Part shown: positions 47,642 through 60,300 of the stretch, in pieces
How positions within the stretch are numbered: position 1 is the stretch's first letter
Layout of the letters: every line of letters starts with the position of its first letter
Made by a program: the position numbers and the translations under genes
Notes under the pieces: model-generated
The model's input: only the letters and a program-made list of their open reading frames with translations
The model's database searches: none
What the model was told of the DNA's origin: nothing
Origin: Theobroma cacao
Taxonomy: Eukaryota > Streptophyta > Magnoliopsida > Malvales > Malvaceae
Length of the DNA: 64,000 bases
Direction: 5' to 3'
Assembly: GCF_000208745.1 (NCBI RefSeq)
Contig: NC_030854.1
Location: 8,708,961 to 8,772,960 of the forward strand

Positions 47642-50476
47642 TGCTATCAAGCCCAACTCTATAATATACTTGCCATATTGTATAGGTACTTGATAGAATG
47701 TCTGCATACTTGAATGCCTCAGAAATCGTTAAAAGACGATATTGTACCTAATGGTACAATTAAGTTGATTTAAGCCTCGAACTACTCCAAATAGAGATTT
47801 TAAGATGAAATTGAGAATTTTAAAACCCCAGAATGACTTAATATGGTGATTCGGAGTTCGAGGATTAATTTGGAGTCAAATTGGAATTTTCATGACGTAG
47901 GGGCAAAATGGTCATTGTGCCACCCAAGGGCAAAATTGGAATTTTATACCACCCAACACTTGTCAAGCCCTTGAATTTTACCTATTATACTTTGGATAAT
48001 TGAGATATTTTATGTGGTAGTGGGAGAATGCTTAATTATTAAGTTTAAAAATGGACCAATGGGATGGTGACAAGTGGCAAGTTTTCATTTCTTTGTAATT
48101 TACATTAAAAACCAGCACACACCTCTGTTATTTCATTCGTCATGTTCAGCCTCACCAAGGAAAAGAGGAAAGAAAGAAAGAACAAACCCTAGTGAGCAAA
48201 AACTCAAGGGAAAATTGGTGGATATCAAGGAATTAAGCAAGTAAAGGTAAAATTTCTTGATTTTAGCTTGTGATCTACCTTTCCTATGCATTTTTTTCAT
48301 TTTCCATGGTTGAGAATCAAGTTTGCATGAGGATACCTTTGCTGGCCGGACATGGGGGGAGGAGTTTTGATCTTGGATTTAGCTAGATTTCATGTTATTC
48401 TAGTGTTTTTAGTTGTTTGATGATGTGTATCATAAAGAGCAAACAAGAAAAATTCATGTTCTTCCATTACCCTCATTGGCCGAATCTTCCCTATGGTATG
48501 TTGATGGTGGATTTGATTTTATTTCAAGTGATTTGGTTATGATTTAATGATTTATGGTGTAAAAATCAAGTGTGAAAAACCATAGTGTTTATGCACCCAT
48601 CATGGTCGAATTTTCCAAGAGAAAATGTTGAGGATGATTTTGCTGTAATTCATGTTATTTAGCTTATATTTGATGATTTGGAGTATTGGAAGTGAAATGA
48701 ATTTATTTGGAGTCAATTTGGATGTTGTGGTTAAATCAAAGGTGAAGAGTTCGAATTAGGTCGAAAACTGATCCATTCCGATCACCTTTGAACCAACGTG
48801 AATTCCATTTTTAAGTGACTATCCAAACAACCTCATGCATTCATATAGAGCCTGAAATAGATTTATAATGATATAACACAATATATTGAATTATTTGTCG
48901 TGTATTGTGTATAGGTGGTGAGTCCTCTAACAAGGGTAAAGACATTATGCCAGAGGACCAAGAATAGGAGTATTTCGAACTCCCGATATTGTGAGTAACC
49001 TTATTATCGTCTTAATTATCTAAAGTATTTATTATTTCTTTTTTGTGATTTTATAGAAAAATGAGTTTAAATGGTAAATCCTTATGTTTTATAAGTAAAA
49101 TGTGATTAAATGAAATGAGTTTTATAAATCATTTTGAAATTGAATGATGATTTTAGAAATTGAGTAATAGGAGACTGTTTTATTGTGTTGTAAATTTATG
49201 GTTTGAATTGAATGGCTTATTGTGATATTGGCATGAATGGCTGAATTGGAAATTGTGTTGAATATATGAATTGTTTTTATTTGCCTTGACAGGCTGGTAA
49301 TATTATATTAGCCATGTTATGCTGTCGAAATTTTATTGATTTAGTGGGTTATATATTTAGCTTACTGTAGTGGGTAGGTTTCTATGCACCAGCCTATTAG
49401 AGGGGCACGGTAAACCCCGTTATATTTACCTTAGTACGAGAGGCGCAGAGGGTATCTCCTAAGGTAAAGCTTTAGAGTTCATTACACACTAAACCACCAT
49501 GTGAGGGTGAACTCAACCAACGCCAAGGAACGGCTATGTTTTAAAATGTACAAATTTGATTTATGGATATATGTCTTTTCTTTAACAACCTTGGCGGACT
49601 CGGTTGGATGCCTTTGATCCAGGTATCCTCAAGAATGAGTTTTGGCACGAGCCAAGTTTTTGAGAGATTCATAAGCCTTGTTGTATATTTTGGATGAAAT
49701 GTAACTAGTTTAGATGATTTGAAATGTGTTTTGATGTTATGAACTATTTTATGATAATCTATTTTAATCATCTTCATTTACTCGACTTTAGATATTTTAG
49801 ATGATGTCTGTTTACTCACTAAGTTTATATAAACTCACCACCCTCCTTTCCACTCATTTCAGGCTCAGGATAGTCAGTAGATAGCTGATTGTGTCGAGGG
49901 CTACAGTTCGATTTTCATCCTAAAAAATTGTAGGTTCACAGCCTTCGTTACTTTTGGTCATTCGAGGGTCCACACGTCATTGTAAATTAAATTACATACT
50001 CTGGTTATCTGTATTACTGTATGTACAAATTTATTTTTCTTTTACGCTACAAAAATTATTTACGGATATCTCTATAAATATTGTTTCATAAGAAAATGGA
50101 ATATTTTATTTAATATTTTTATTTTATTCTAATAGCTATCATTTCACTTTAAATGAATGTTTTAGACATCTAAACTTATTTTTGGTTATGAAATATGTAT
50201 CTTTCACTCATAGACTACATTTTTAAATGGTTTCGAAATTTTTGAGGAAAAATGACCAAAATACCCTTGTGAGACGAAAATTATTTTTTTATTGCTTCGA
50301 TTTGGAAATAGCTTATAATTTTTTAAAATATGATGTTTGGTAATTATTGCTCACAAGGGAGGTGCGAAAATTAATATTAAGCCTTGCGAGGTTTCAGTTG
50401 GCATTCCGGGTAATGAATGTCTATAGGGACATCGCGACGGTTGTCACGGGCTCGAAGGGAGTACCGAGTCATGACG
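47642..50476 (+). repeat. Element B 3' LTR
   Basis: Starts TGCTATCAAGCCC (three bases longer than the 5' copy, TGTCAAGCCC) and ends GAGTCATGACG, where the canonical final CA reads CG. It is followed by the target duplication TTATA. It is uninterrupted and provides the reference for placing insert E in the 5' copy. Confidence 0.93.
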
Positions 50477-50481
50477 TTATA

Positions 50482-51674
50482 GTTATGTGAATTGAGTTAA
50501 TTGTGATGTTATTACGTGTGATAGGTTCCAACGAGGCCTCACACCTCCACACGGAGCATTAGTCGAAGTTGGAGTCGATCCACAAGCATTAACAAAGACA
50601 TGTGAGTTAACTTGCGTTAAAAATGTTTTGGAGTAAATGATTTTGTGCTTGATTGAACTACTTGAAATATTTTATTGGTTTTTCTTTAAAATTGCATGGG
50701 AACAAGCCCTTGAAGAAATGTTGTATGTTGTAAATGTGTAATATAATGAATCCTTGTACTCCTATATTATGTGGATATATATATGTTGTGTATGGATAAT
50801 TAATATTGTGTAATAATTATAACTGCGCATGTGTGGTGTAGGAGTGCACATGCCGGTGATGACGGGGTGTGGGAGTGTGAATGATGATATTGCCTGTGCG
50901 CGATGTGGGGGACCACACAATGGCATTAGCTGTGTGCGATGTGGGGGAGCACATGATGGTATTAGCTGTGCGCAATGTGGGGGTGCACACGATGACTCCG
51001 GCTATGTGTGGTGTGGGAGTGCACATGAGCTGGGTGAGGCAGTGATGTTATATGTGTTTATATATATATATATATATATATTGGCTATATCGAGAGGTTT
51101 GAAATTAATATGCTTTTGCATTGAATATTGAATGTTCAAATTGTTACATGCTTCCAAATTGAATTGCATTGTAGCAAAACTGGATTTTTATTGTGACAAA
51201 AATTCTTCTAACTTAATTGCCCTGTTTCTCTCTGTAACAAAATTCATTCTCATTGTAGCAAGAAACTCTCAAGTGCTGGGGAATTTCATGGCTCGGATTT
51301 TCGTTGCAGCGAAAATGCATTCTCGCTACAACGAGAAACTCTTAGGTGGTTGGGTAAAAATGCTTCTCGGATTTTTACTGCAGTGAAAATGCATTCTCGC
51401 TGCAATGAGAAACTCTCGGGTTGTTGGTTCAAAATTTTACCCTGAAGTTCGTTGCAGCGAGATTCGTTCTGCTATGCTTGCCTTGCTTAAACTGTACTGT
51501 ACTTTTCACTCTTTAACTTCTTTATTGATTATTGATTTTTCAATGCTAAGGCACTAAATGATCAAGAGTTGAATTAAGGGGTTTTAACAAGAAATTGAGC
51601 TAAATTGTAGTGTTTCAACATAAGTGCATCATGTTTTCTAAAACTTCCCGTATTAATGCTTGTTCCCTTCTTAT
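50482..51674 (+). repeat. Element A 3' LTR, second segment
   Basis: Resumes with the AGTTATGTGAATTGAGTT block seen at 10664-10685. It shows the uninterrupted target site of the solo copia LTR (GGTTCCAACGAGG at 50523-50535). It contains the 36-bp minisatellite (50890-51020), an AT microsatellite (about 51060-51080) and several CTCGCTGCAGCGAG-type palindromes (51225-51420). It is cut at 51674 by solo LTR D with CTTAT duplicated. Confidence 0.92.
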
Positions 51675-54283
51675 TGTCACAACCCAAATTTCGGGCCATG
51701 ACCAGCGCATGGGCCCAATGGAAATAGCCCACTAAGCCCAAGCAAGCCTATTTACATGATCTGTTCATTACTCCATCAAAATTACTGAAGTCATATTTCA
51801 TAACTTTGAATCAAAATAATATTAAACATTGCCAACTCATAGTGGCATATCGATCAAGTATATATATATATATATGTATTGTCTATAACATGTATCTTAA
51901 TAATTACATCAGTGTTGTCTATACATCTAAAAAAGAAGACTCGATTTCCAACGGAGTAACCATAGCGAAGGTGCAGCTACTGAATGCCATTGATACCTAC
52001 CAAAAGATGGATACAAGTCTACGAGGACACCTCGTCCTAGTTACCGACTGCCTCTTGATCTGAAAACATGAAGTTGAAAATGATGAGTATAAACCTAGTG
52101 AGTGAACAAGAAAGGGAACAAGCAAACATTAAGGAATGTTTAATGAAATCATGATGCATTCATTTTTCAAAACAATGCAATTTGTTTTAGTCCTTATTAA
52201 AACCCCTCATGTAAACCCCACATGAGTAAATCACTTTATGAAAAGGGTCCATGCTCAACAAAGGATTTGGAGAGTGAAAACTTTAATAGCATTCATACCA
52301 ATCAGGTCAGATAAACGATGGGTCCTCACTACAGCTGAAAGGCATTCTCGCTGAGGGTCAGAATGCCTTTCCGCTGCAGCGACACTTGACTTAAATTATC
52401 AGCTAGCCGAGGGTTTCTTAACTGGCTAAGGGTTTCTTAACTGGCCAAGGCTCACCAAACCTCCTCATTTTAAACTTAATTCATTTATTCCTTAATTTTG
52501 GAAGTCCATGCTCAACTGTGGTATCAAAGAAGTGGAAAATAGGGTAGCAACTGAACCAAATGAGGAGCAAAACAGAAAGTTTTTCATCGCAGCGAGATTT
52601 AATCTCGTTGTAGTGAAATTTTTGGTCATAAAACAGAAAGTTTCTCGCTGCAGCGAGAATGAATCTTGCTGCAGCGAGAAGCTACAGTAACATTCTCGCT
52701 ACAACGAGATTTTTGGCTAGCCTTACCCCTCCAACCCAAGAGTTTCTCACTGCAATGAGAAACAGAGCAGCATGAAAAAGTTTCCTTTCTTACAAGAGAA
52801 AGCCATCCTGCTAAAATGACAAAAACAACATGAAACACATAAAGGTTTCCAAAGTTCAACATGCCAAATTCATATGCATTTCATTACAACCATATACCAT
52901 ATATGTATATATATATATATATATATATCAATCATCATACACACCCTCCCATCATCATCAACTCATATGCATCGGCTTATGTGCACTCCCACTAGCACAT
53001 AGCTGGGTTAGCATCGGCTTATGCGCACTCCTACTTGCACATAGTTGGGTCAGCATCAGCTTATGCACACTCCTACTCACACATAGCCAAGTCAATATCA
53101 TTACACAACATTATTCATATATATATCAACATAATGTAGTAATACAACAATCTATAACAGCCACATGTCACACATAGAGACAATTTATCAAAGGCTTGTT
53201 CCCAAGGCACCCGTTTTTAAGAAAGATTGAATAAGTCATTTACATTCCCAAAACAATTTTGAAATGCAAGTTCACTCACCGGTATTTGTTGAATCCTTTA
53301 GTCGACTCTAACTTCTCTACTTGTCCAAATGGGGCGATGGGGCTTCGTTGGAACTTATTATCACATTAGCATCACCATTAAGTCAAGCCACATACTTATG
53401 AATTATAAAAGCTTTTTCTTAGCTAGCTTCCATTTGCCATTAAATGGCTATCCATTTTCACTATCCTATCACTCCAAAGTGAATTAACAATCTCAACTAC
53501 AAAGTATTCACAAGTCAAATCTATAGTCATTCTCAACACTAAAATTTCAACTCTAATTTACTACTCACCTTAATAGCTTTATAACTTTGAAATTCTTTCC
53601 AACAATTCTCCAAACTATTGTAAAGCTTCCTCTTTCTCTCTCTAAAACACCTAACTAGTGAGAAAAAGTATGGAAACAAGATTTTTCAAAGGTTTTAAAG
53701 TGAGAGAATGGAAGAGCACAAGGGTTTATGAAAGGGTGCACCAAAAGCATGAAAAGTGGAGCTATTTTGAGAGAGGTTATGGAGCTTTATATCAAGCTTT
53801 CATGAGGTTGGGAAGCAACATAAAAGAGAAGAAGAAGAAGAAGAAGCAAAGCTGCTGGAGAATGTAGAAGCTACTAGAAGAAAGAGATATTTATAGCCCA
53901 AGCTTATCCACTCCACTTAAATTACCAAAACGCCCCTCCACAAATTAGCTTATTCTCCTCCAATCTTTTATGAAATCTTTTACTCTTTTGAAACTAGGAC
54001 AAGGTCCATAATGGTCTAAAAATGCTCGGGTTCATGAAAACTTAAAAATTTTGACTCGAGGTGAAAAATGACCATTTTGCCCCTACCATGAAAATCATCA
54101 TCATTTTGATTTCCTTTGTCATTTTCCTTATTTAATCATCCATTTATGCCTTAGGCCTATTTCGGCCATAATATTGTTTAAAATTTACTTTTAGGGGCTT
54201 ACTAAAGAACTAACGAAATTACCCCTAATCAGGGATATCACGTGTACTTCTATCTACGAGTCTATAAAGGTCAAGGTCTCACA
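51675..54283 (-). mobile_element. D: solo LTR, minus orientation
   Basis: 2,609 bases from TGTCACAACCC to AAGGTCTCACA, flanked by exact CTTAT (51670-51674 and 54284-54288). It carries the group's hallmarks in reverse: palindromes (52320-52765, including a perfect one at 52643-52658), an AT microsatellite (about 52907-52928), a 42-bp minisatellite (52968-53095), and a TATA-like TATAAATAT on the minus strand at 53887-53895. No internal region. Confidence 0.93.
52643..52658. repeat. Perfect palindrome TCTCGCTGCAGCGAGA in D
   Basis: Exact 16-base dyad; a one-mismatch copy follows at about 52664-52680 and further copies at 52690-52765. Confidence 0.9.
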
Positions 54284-54288
54284 CTTAT

Positions 54289-54571
54289 GTTCACTTACTG
54301 AGTTTATACTCACTCTTTTTCAACTTCATGTTTTTCAAATCCGGAGATAGTTGGAACCTAAAGTGAAGGGTCCACGTATATTCGCCATTTTGGTATGTAT
54401 CACGGCATTCAGTAGCTGCACCTTCACCTAAGGTCACTCTACTGGAAGTCGAGAGTTTTTCACCTGTGTAAATATATGCATGATGTAAATCACTAAGATA
54501 CATGTTACAACAGTGTGTTTGCATTCTAATTAATGTTGCCACTATGAGTTGGCAATAGTTGACATCGTTTT
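54289..54571 (+). repeat. Element A 3' LTR, third segment
   Basis: Continues the match to the 5' LTR (13738-14025: GTTCACTCACTGAGTTTATACTC block, TTGCCACTATGAGTTGGCAA block). It is cut at 54571 by element C. The last part of the LTR is not in the window. Confidence 0.9.
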
Positions 54572-57061
54572 TGTAATACCCTGTATTTTGATACAATGGC
54601 TAATAAAGTTTATGGATACCAATTGAGGTTGATTACTGAGTTAAAAGGGTAATTTAGAAGTGAACCCATGAAATCTCAATCTCTATAAATACGCAACTAG
54701 AAGTAGATGCGATAATACAAACTAGGGGTAATTTCATAATTTCTTTTGGTGAGCTCTTGCGAGTGAGGTTTTTGATGCTATTAAGGTCTAAATAGGACTT
54801 AGGAATGAATAAATGATGTGTAATGATAAAAACCCGAAGAAAACTAGAAGTGACAATAATTTTCACAATAGGGGCAAAACGATCATTTTGCACCCCGGGT
54901 TAAAATTTTTAAGTTTTCATAGACCTGAGCATGTTTAGACTATTATGGACCTTGTCTTGGTATAAAAAGAGTAAAATGATTGCACCAAGGATTCAAGAAG
55001 AACAAGTTAATGTGCTAAGGGTATTTTTGTAATTTCAAGTGGAATGGATAAGCTTGAGCTATAAATATCTTTTTCTTCCAGCAGCTTCTTCATTCTCTAG
55101 CAGCTTCTTCTCATTTTTCTTCTTCCATCTCACGTTGCTTCCATCCTCTTTGGAAGCTTGCTTTGCAACTTCCATAACTTTCTCTCTCTAGCTCCAAATT
55201 TCATTCTTTTGCCCACTCTTTCATACGGTTTTTCATGCTCTTCCACTTTTACACCTTAAAACTCTCAAAAAGTCTTTGTTCAGCACTTTCTGTCACTAGC
55301 TGAAAGTTTTAGAGAGAGAAAAAGAGACTTGCCATAGTAGCTTGGAAGCTTTTGAAAAGGAATTCAACTACAAAAAAAAAAACACCAAGGTGAGAAATGA
55401 GTTAGAATTTAATTTTGTGTTAGAGATGGCTAGAAATTAGATTTATGGGCTGTTATATTTTTGATAGTTATATTGTGGGTGATAGGCTCCAACAAGGCCT
55501 CACATGTCCGTTTGAAGCAATAATCGAAGTTAGAGTCAATTAAAGATTCAACAAATATCGGTGAGTGAACTTGCATTAAAAAGGTTTTGGGATGTGTATA
55601 CAAGTATGTTTGATTGAATCCCTAAAGTGTTTTATTTGTTTTATCTTCAAAACTAGTGCCTTGGGAACAAGCCTTTGATAAATTGTTTCTATATGTGACA
55701 TGTGGCTGTTATGGATTGTTGTACTACTACATTATGTTGATATATATATATATATGAATAATGTTGTGTAATGATATTGACCCGGCTATGTGTGAGTGGG
55801 ATTGAGCATAAGTCGTTGCTGACCTGACTATGTGCGAGTAGGAGTGCGCATAAGCCATTGCATATGAGTTGATGATGATGGGAGGGTGTGCATGATGATT
55901 GACATATATATATATATATATATATACATATATTGTATATGGTTATAATGCATGTGAAATTTTGGCATGTTGAACTTTAGAAACTTTTGAGCATTTCATG
56001 TTGAAATTGGCATGATGAATCTTGAGAATGTCCCATTTTCTTGCAAATTGAGTTCACTGCAAGACCAAATGGATTTTTAGTGCAAAGGAGGTCCTTTTTA
56101 CACTTAGGTACCCTACTTCTCGTTGCAACGAGAAACATTCTGTTTTGGCAGCCAGAAACTCACTGCAGCGAGAAACTCTCAATTTCTGATGTAGTGCCTT
56201 TATTTTAATGAAGATTTTGACCACCTTCCCATCCGAACTGGGAAAAATGGTAAACATCAAAGTTGTAGCCCTGCTTCTTAGATTTCTAATGGTCAAAAAT
56301 TAGGTCAATTGGACTTCTATAATGGAAGATATACTAGAAAAACTGAAACACATGCAAACTGATATTGTTTCTCACTGTAGCAAGAAACATTTTGTCTTGC
56401 ATGCTACCCTATTCGGTTTTTGACATATTTTTCACCCATTTAACTTCAAGGATTGATTATGGGTTGTTGCAACACTATGAGGTTATTAATCGAAGTTTGA
56501 AATGAAAGGTTTTTAATAAGAAATTAAATCAATTGCATTGTTTTTGAAACAAGTGCATCATGATTTCCAAATTCTTCCAATTGATTGCTTGTTCCCTTCT
56601 TATGTTCACTCACTGAGTTTCGTACTCACATTTTTTAAATTCATGTTTTCAGATTTGGAGGTAGTTGGGACCTAGATTGAGTCGCACACATATGCTCGTC
56701 TTCTTGGTAGGTACTATGGCATCTTAGTAGTTGTATCTTCACCTAGAGTCACTCCGCTGACAGTCTCGAGTTTATTACTTTTGAACATGTATATGTAATG
56801 TAAACTACTAAGAGTCATGTTATAAATGAAGTATGTATATGTTGGATTGATGATGACAGTATTTTGATATAATATAAATATGAATATTAAGTTGTTATAA
56901 AATATTACTGGAACATTTACTTTTGAGAGTTACAGCACTTCATTTTAAAGATGATGGATGGGAATGATAATCGGAATTGCATAAATAGGCTTGCTTGGGC
57001 TTAGTGGGCTATGCCCATTTGGCCCATGCGTCTGTCATGGCCCGATATTAGGGCTGTGACA
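54572..57061 (+). repeat. Element C 5' LTR
   Basis: Starts TGTAATACCCTGTATTTTG and ends TTAGGGCTGTGACA; 2,490 bases. It has a TATA box (55070-55078), AT microsatellites (about 55738-55755 and 55905-55930), a short 42-bp minisatellite (55775-55860), and palindrome-like motifs (56118-56180, 56368-56385). The R-U5 half resembles A-group LTRs; the first 60 bases differ from them. Confidence 0.92.
55070..55078 (+). promoter_or_regulatory. Putative TATA box of element C 5' LTR
   Basis: TATAAATAT, conserved in the 3' LTR at 62218-62226, followed by a CTTCTTCC-rich tract as in the related LTRs. Confidence 0.65.
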
Positions 57062-57065
57062 AAGG

Positions 57066-57077
57066 TGGTATCAAAGC
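57066..57077 (+). other. Primer-binding site of element C
   Basis: TGGTATCAAAGC, one G-to-A change from the initiator tRNA-Met site, four bases after the LTR end. Confidence 0.88.
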
Positions 57078-57272
57078 TCTAGGTTTAGTCGAGTTCTAGG
57101 GATTCTCGTGTCAGTTAGCGGAGTTGTCAAAGTTAATGTAGAGTCTTGTTTATGGTATGTGACTGCAGCACATTTCACAAACAATAGGCTATATAAACTC
57201 CTATTTCTAGTAACCTACGCTTTTGCTAACATTATGCAAAGGTCATAAGTGGTACCGTTGTCCGGGTTTGAG

Positions 57273-57326
57273 ATGCCACTTAAGACACAAGCTGTTGTTG
57301 GAAAGATTTTAAGCAAATGCTCCTAA
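57273..57326 (+). pseudogene. Relic of gag start in element C
   Basis: The ATG at 57273 reads MPLKTQAVVGKILSKCS and then a stop (17 residues). The first five residues equal the gag start of element A (MPLKT at 14442), at a similar distance from the primer site. The similarity then ends. It marks where an ancestral gag was replaced or lost. Confidence 0.65.
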
Positions 57327-60300
57327 TGAAAGGCTAATGTAATAACAAATTCCTTCGATTAAAGATGGAGAAAATTGGAGCTGGACTAATAGGTACATAA
57401 TGACTTATTCATTTAGTGGAGTTATAACTTAAGCCCATAATTGTCAATGGGAAGAAATTTGATGATCATGGATGGTATTTAAGGTCAATATAAAGGACCA
57501 CATATGATAATGGTAATAAGGGACATACTTTGTCCGAAACGAATAATGATCATTGAGATTCGCTTAAAGCTTGTACATCTAAGTATTAAGGGAGGTGTAA
57601 ACTGATTCCCACGTGCACGGAGGCAAATGCACTGTGTTGATTAAGCTTGCCCTGCCCCTATATAAATGGTGTCGGACTTTCAAAATATTTTATATGCGGA
57701 TATGTGCTGAATATGTGTGTAGTAGCCTATATGGAGTTGGTTTTGATTCTAATTAAGTAATTGCGAGATTCCAAGGCTTGAATTGAATTATGGTGGTTTA
57801 TGGTTATAATTGCATGAATTAGCTGAAGGGTGAAAATCGCTAATTATTATAATTGACGTATGGTCATGAAGTAAAAGGCTAATAAATGATCTACTCTAAG
57901 GATGAGCTTGAATTTTGCTATGCTTAGTGTGGAGCCAAAGGATTAAAGGATTAGATGTGGATTTAGCAGTTTGAAATTAAATGACATGGAAATGACAAAT
58001 TTAGTCTAAGTGCCATATGGAGTTCTATATGAAGATCGATATCTGAATTACTTTAAAGGTCAATTTAAAAATATGTTTGGTTCAATATGCAACCTATGAT
58101 GTAAATGATTAGTCTTGAATGTGACTTCTCCAAAAGTAAGGGACTTAAAACATGTGGATTTTCGAATATACTCTAAGAGGAAGCTTTTGCATCCTAAACT
58201 TAAGAAATTTTGATCTTATAACTGCAAAAGCAAGATACAAAAATTTAGTGAATTGTCTATCTTATGGATGTAATTGGTTAAGAATTGATGAGTAAAGTCA
58301 AGATCTTAACACTAACTGGTGCACAATTTGATATATGTGTACCTAAGAGTAAATTTGGAGATCATTGCTTAATCAATTTGCACTGGATGTTGTGGTAAAG
58401 GTAAATGAATGTTAGTAGTGAAATATGTCCAAAGTGACATATGTGGAGACTGATGTTCCGATCGCAAACTTGTGATAGAAAGCTAGTTTTGCAAGTTGTG
58501 GTTTCCATGATCATAAAATATATGGAGGTTATCAATATGTAGGCATACACTTGGAGTTGTACATCTTGTGATCCCCATGCATCATATGGAAGGAGATATC
58601 CCATAGGGGAGTTTACCCTAATTTATGGTTACATGCCTATAGTCTTGGCATGAGATTGAGAATGCCCTAGCATAAATGTGGAATGTATTGTGAAAGGTTG
58701 AAAAGCCACATATACCTTAACAAGGTCAATAACATGAATGAGGGGGAAATATGAATGTTGATATGTTGAGCATAAAGAGCTTAAGGATAATTAATGTAAT
58801 TATACTAAGTTAGATGGTATGATCCTAACTAAAAACACGGACACCTTGGGAGATTTTAAAATAATGTCTAGTGGGGTCAGTGAGCTAAAGTGTTATCGGG
58901 TATACAATGAACGATTAAAGTTATGAGTGGCTTTGAAGATAAGCCTTTGATTGATTAAGTTCTCAATGGAACCCTATTAAAGGAAGTGTTTAAGTGTTTT
59001 GGAAATGTATGGAAAAGCATAAGAGAATATATTAGCTTTTTTTTTTTTAAGTTGGAAGATAACGCAGGGCCCAGCTACCTTGTAAAATTTTATAATAATT
59101 AGAAATTAAAGTGCAAAGGGGAGGGGGACATAAACCGAACCTCCCTAGTTACATGAGTTTGAAAGGAAATAAGTAAAGAGAATATATTAGCTTAACTTGC
59201 TATAAGAGGTCGAATTTGGATGGCCATGAGTAGCTTGTGAACAATCAAGTAGTGTAAAGTATGTGCTCATAAAGGGAGCTATGATTGGTAGATAAAGGTT
59301 GAACTTTGGAATTTCATTGTCATAGTTATTAGATTATATTTTGTGTTATATAATATAGCGTATAACATCAATGATGAGGTTATGTTCAATGCTTTAGGCC
59401 TTGAACTGTAAAATATAGACATATATCCACCTTATGAATACCCTGATGAGATAAATTCGAAAGACTTTTCACAATGAGCAAACATTAAAGTTTAAAGAGC
59501 AAAATGGCTATGCAATCAAGTTGGGCTCGTGACTGACATGTCACATAAGTATGAAGATATGATACAAGCATAAGTATACTTGAAAATATTGGTTTGAGGC
59601 AATGATTATCCTACCGTTTTGTGGACCCAATGTGGTTTTGGTCTCGACATAATTATAGACGCAAAGCATAAATTGTGAAATGTGCTTCCCCACAAGTTCC
59701 AATTTATTTTGAGTAACCATCAAGGTAAAGTGCCTAATAGGGATAGTGGAAGGTTAAATTATGCTTCAAATGTTTAGAAAATGAGGGTGACATGGTTTGA
59801 TTAAATGATACTACCCTTGGTAAGGGAATAGAAATGCACTATGGAAATTGTAGAAATCTACTTAGAAAAGAGATGATGATTTGAGAATTCAAGTAATCGT
59901 ATACGAGTAAAGATTTGGTAATGAGACATGACCTAAAGATGGAACACTTCAATATAAATTTTGACTAAGAAAATAGACTTATAAAACACGTAGTGTTTGG
60001 AGATAGTGCCAATTAGTGGTTAACTCTTGTATGAGAATGGAATACTGGAATCAGCTTTGTGTATTCATCACAAATGAGGAACATGATCTAACCAACCAAG
60101 AGAAAAAAAATGATTCTAAACTTGATTGTTGGTTATTTTGATTTTATTGACGGCTTATTAGGCTTGATATGCCTAAGGCTATTCGAAGTTAAAATTTTTT
60201 GAAATATATATGTATGGATATATATGTTGCTTATTGGTATAAAAGCTCATGCGGAGTTAGCTATAATTTGATTTGATGATTATATTCTATCAATGGTTAT

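Larger units (their letters stand above)
37255..50476 (+). mobile_element. Element B: non-autonomous (LARD-like) gypsy-type LTR retrotransposon
   Basis: Two LTRs of about 2.83 kb each (37255-43267 minus insert E; 47642-50476) flank an interior of about 4.4 kb. A perfect primer site follows the 5' LTR and a purine tract precedes the 3' LTR. The exact 5-base duplication TTATA flanks the element. The LTRs look nearly identical by eye, so it is among the younger insertions. No gag, protease, RT or integrase is recognisable, but an intact 196-codon frame lies near the 5' end. The tail before the purine tract resembles the pol end of gypsy elements. Confidence 0.9.
9733..54571 (+). mobile_element. 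Element A: Tekay/Del-like Ty3/gypsy retrotransposon, heavily interrupted
   Basis: Both LTRs start alike (TATGAAACCTTGACC at 9733, TGTGAAACCTTGACC at 36341) and carry the same 36-bp minisatellite. Between them, in order, are primer site, gag, zinc knuckle, protease, RT, RNase H, integrase with chromodomain, and purine tract. Later insertions were removed using their TSDs: 10719-12578, 16368-33338, 37255-50476, 51675-54283 and C at 54572. With these excluded the 5' LTR is about 2.62 kb. The last 200 or so bases of the 3' LTR should lie beyond C, outside the window. Clade call rests on the pol wording and the chromodomain-like C-terminus. Confidence 0.88.

Noticed and set aside
53658..53867. 69-codon Lys-rich frame
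   Set aside because: Lies in the R region of solo LTR D on the strand opposite to its transcription; ends in a GAA repeat; not conserved as a frame in related LTRs.
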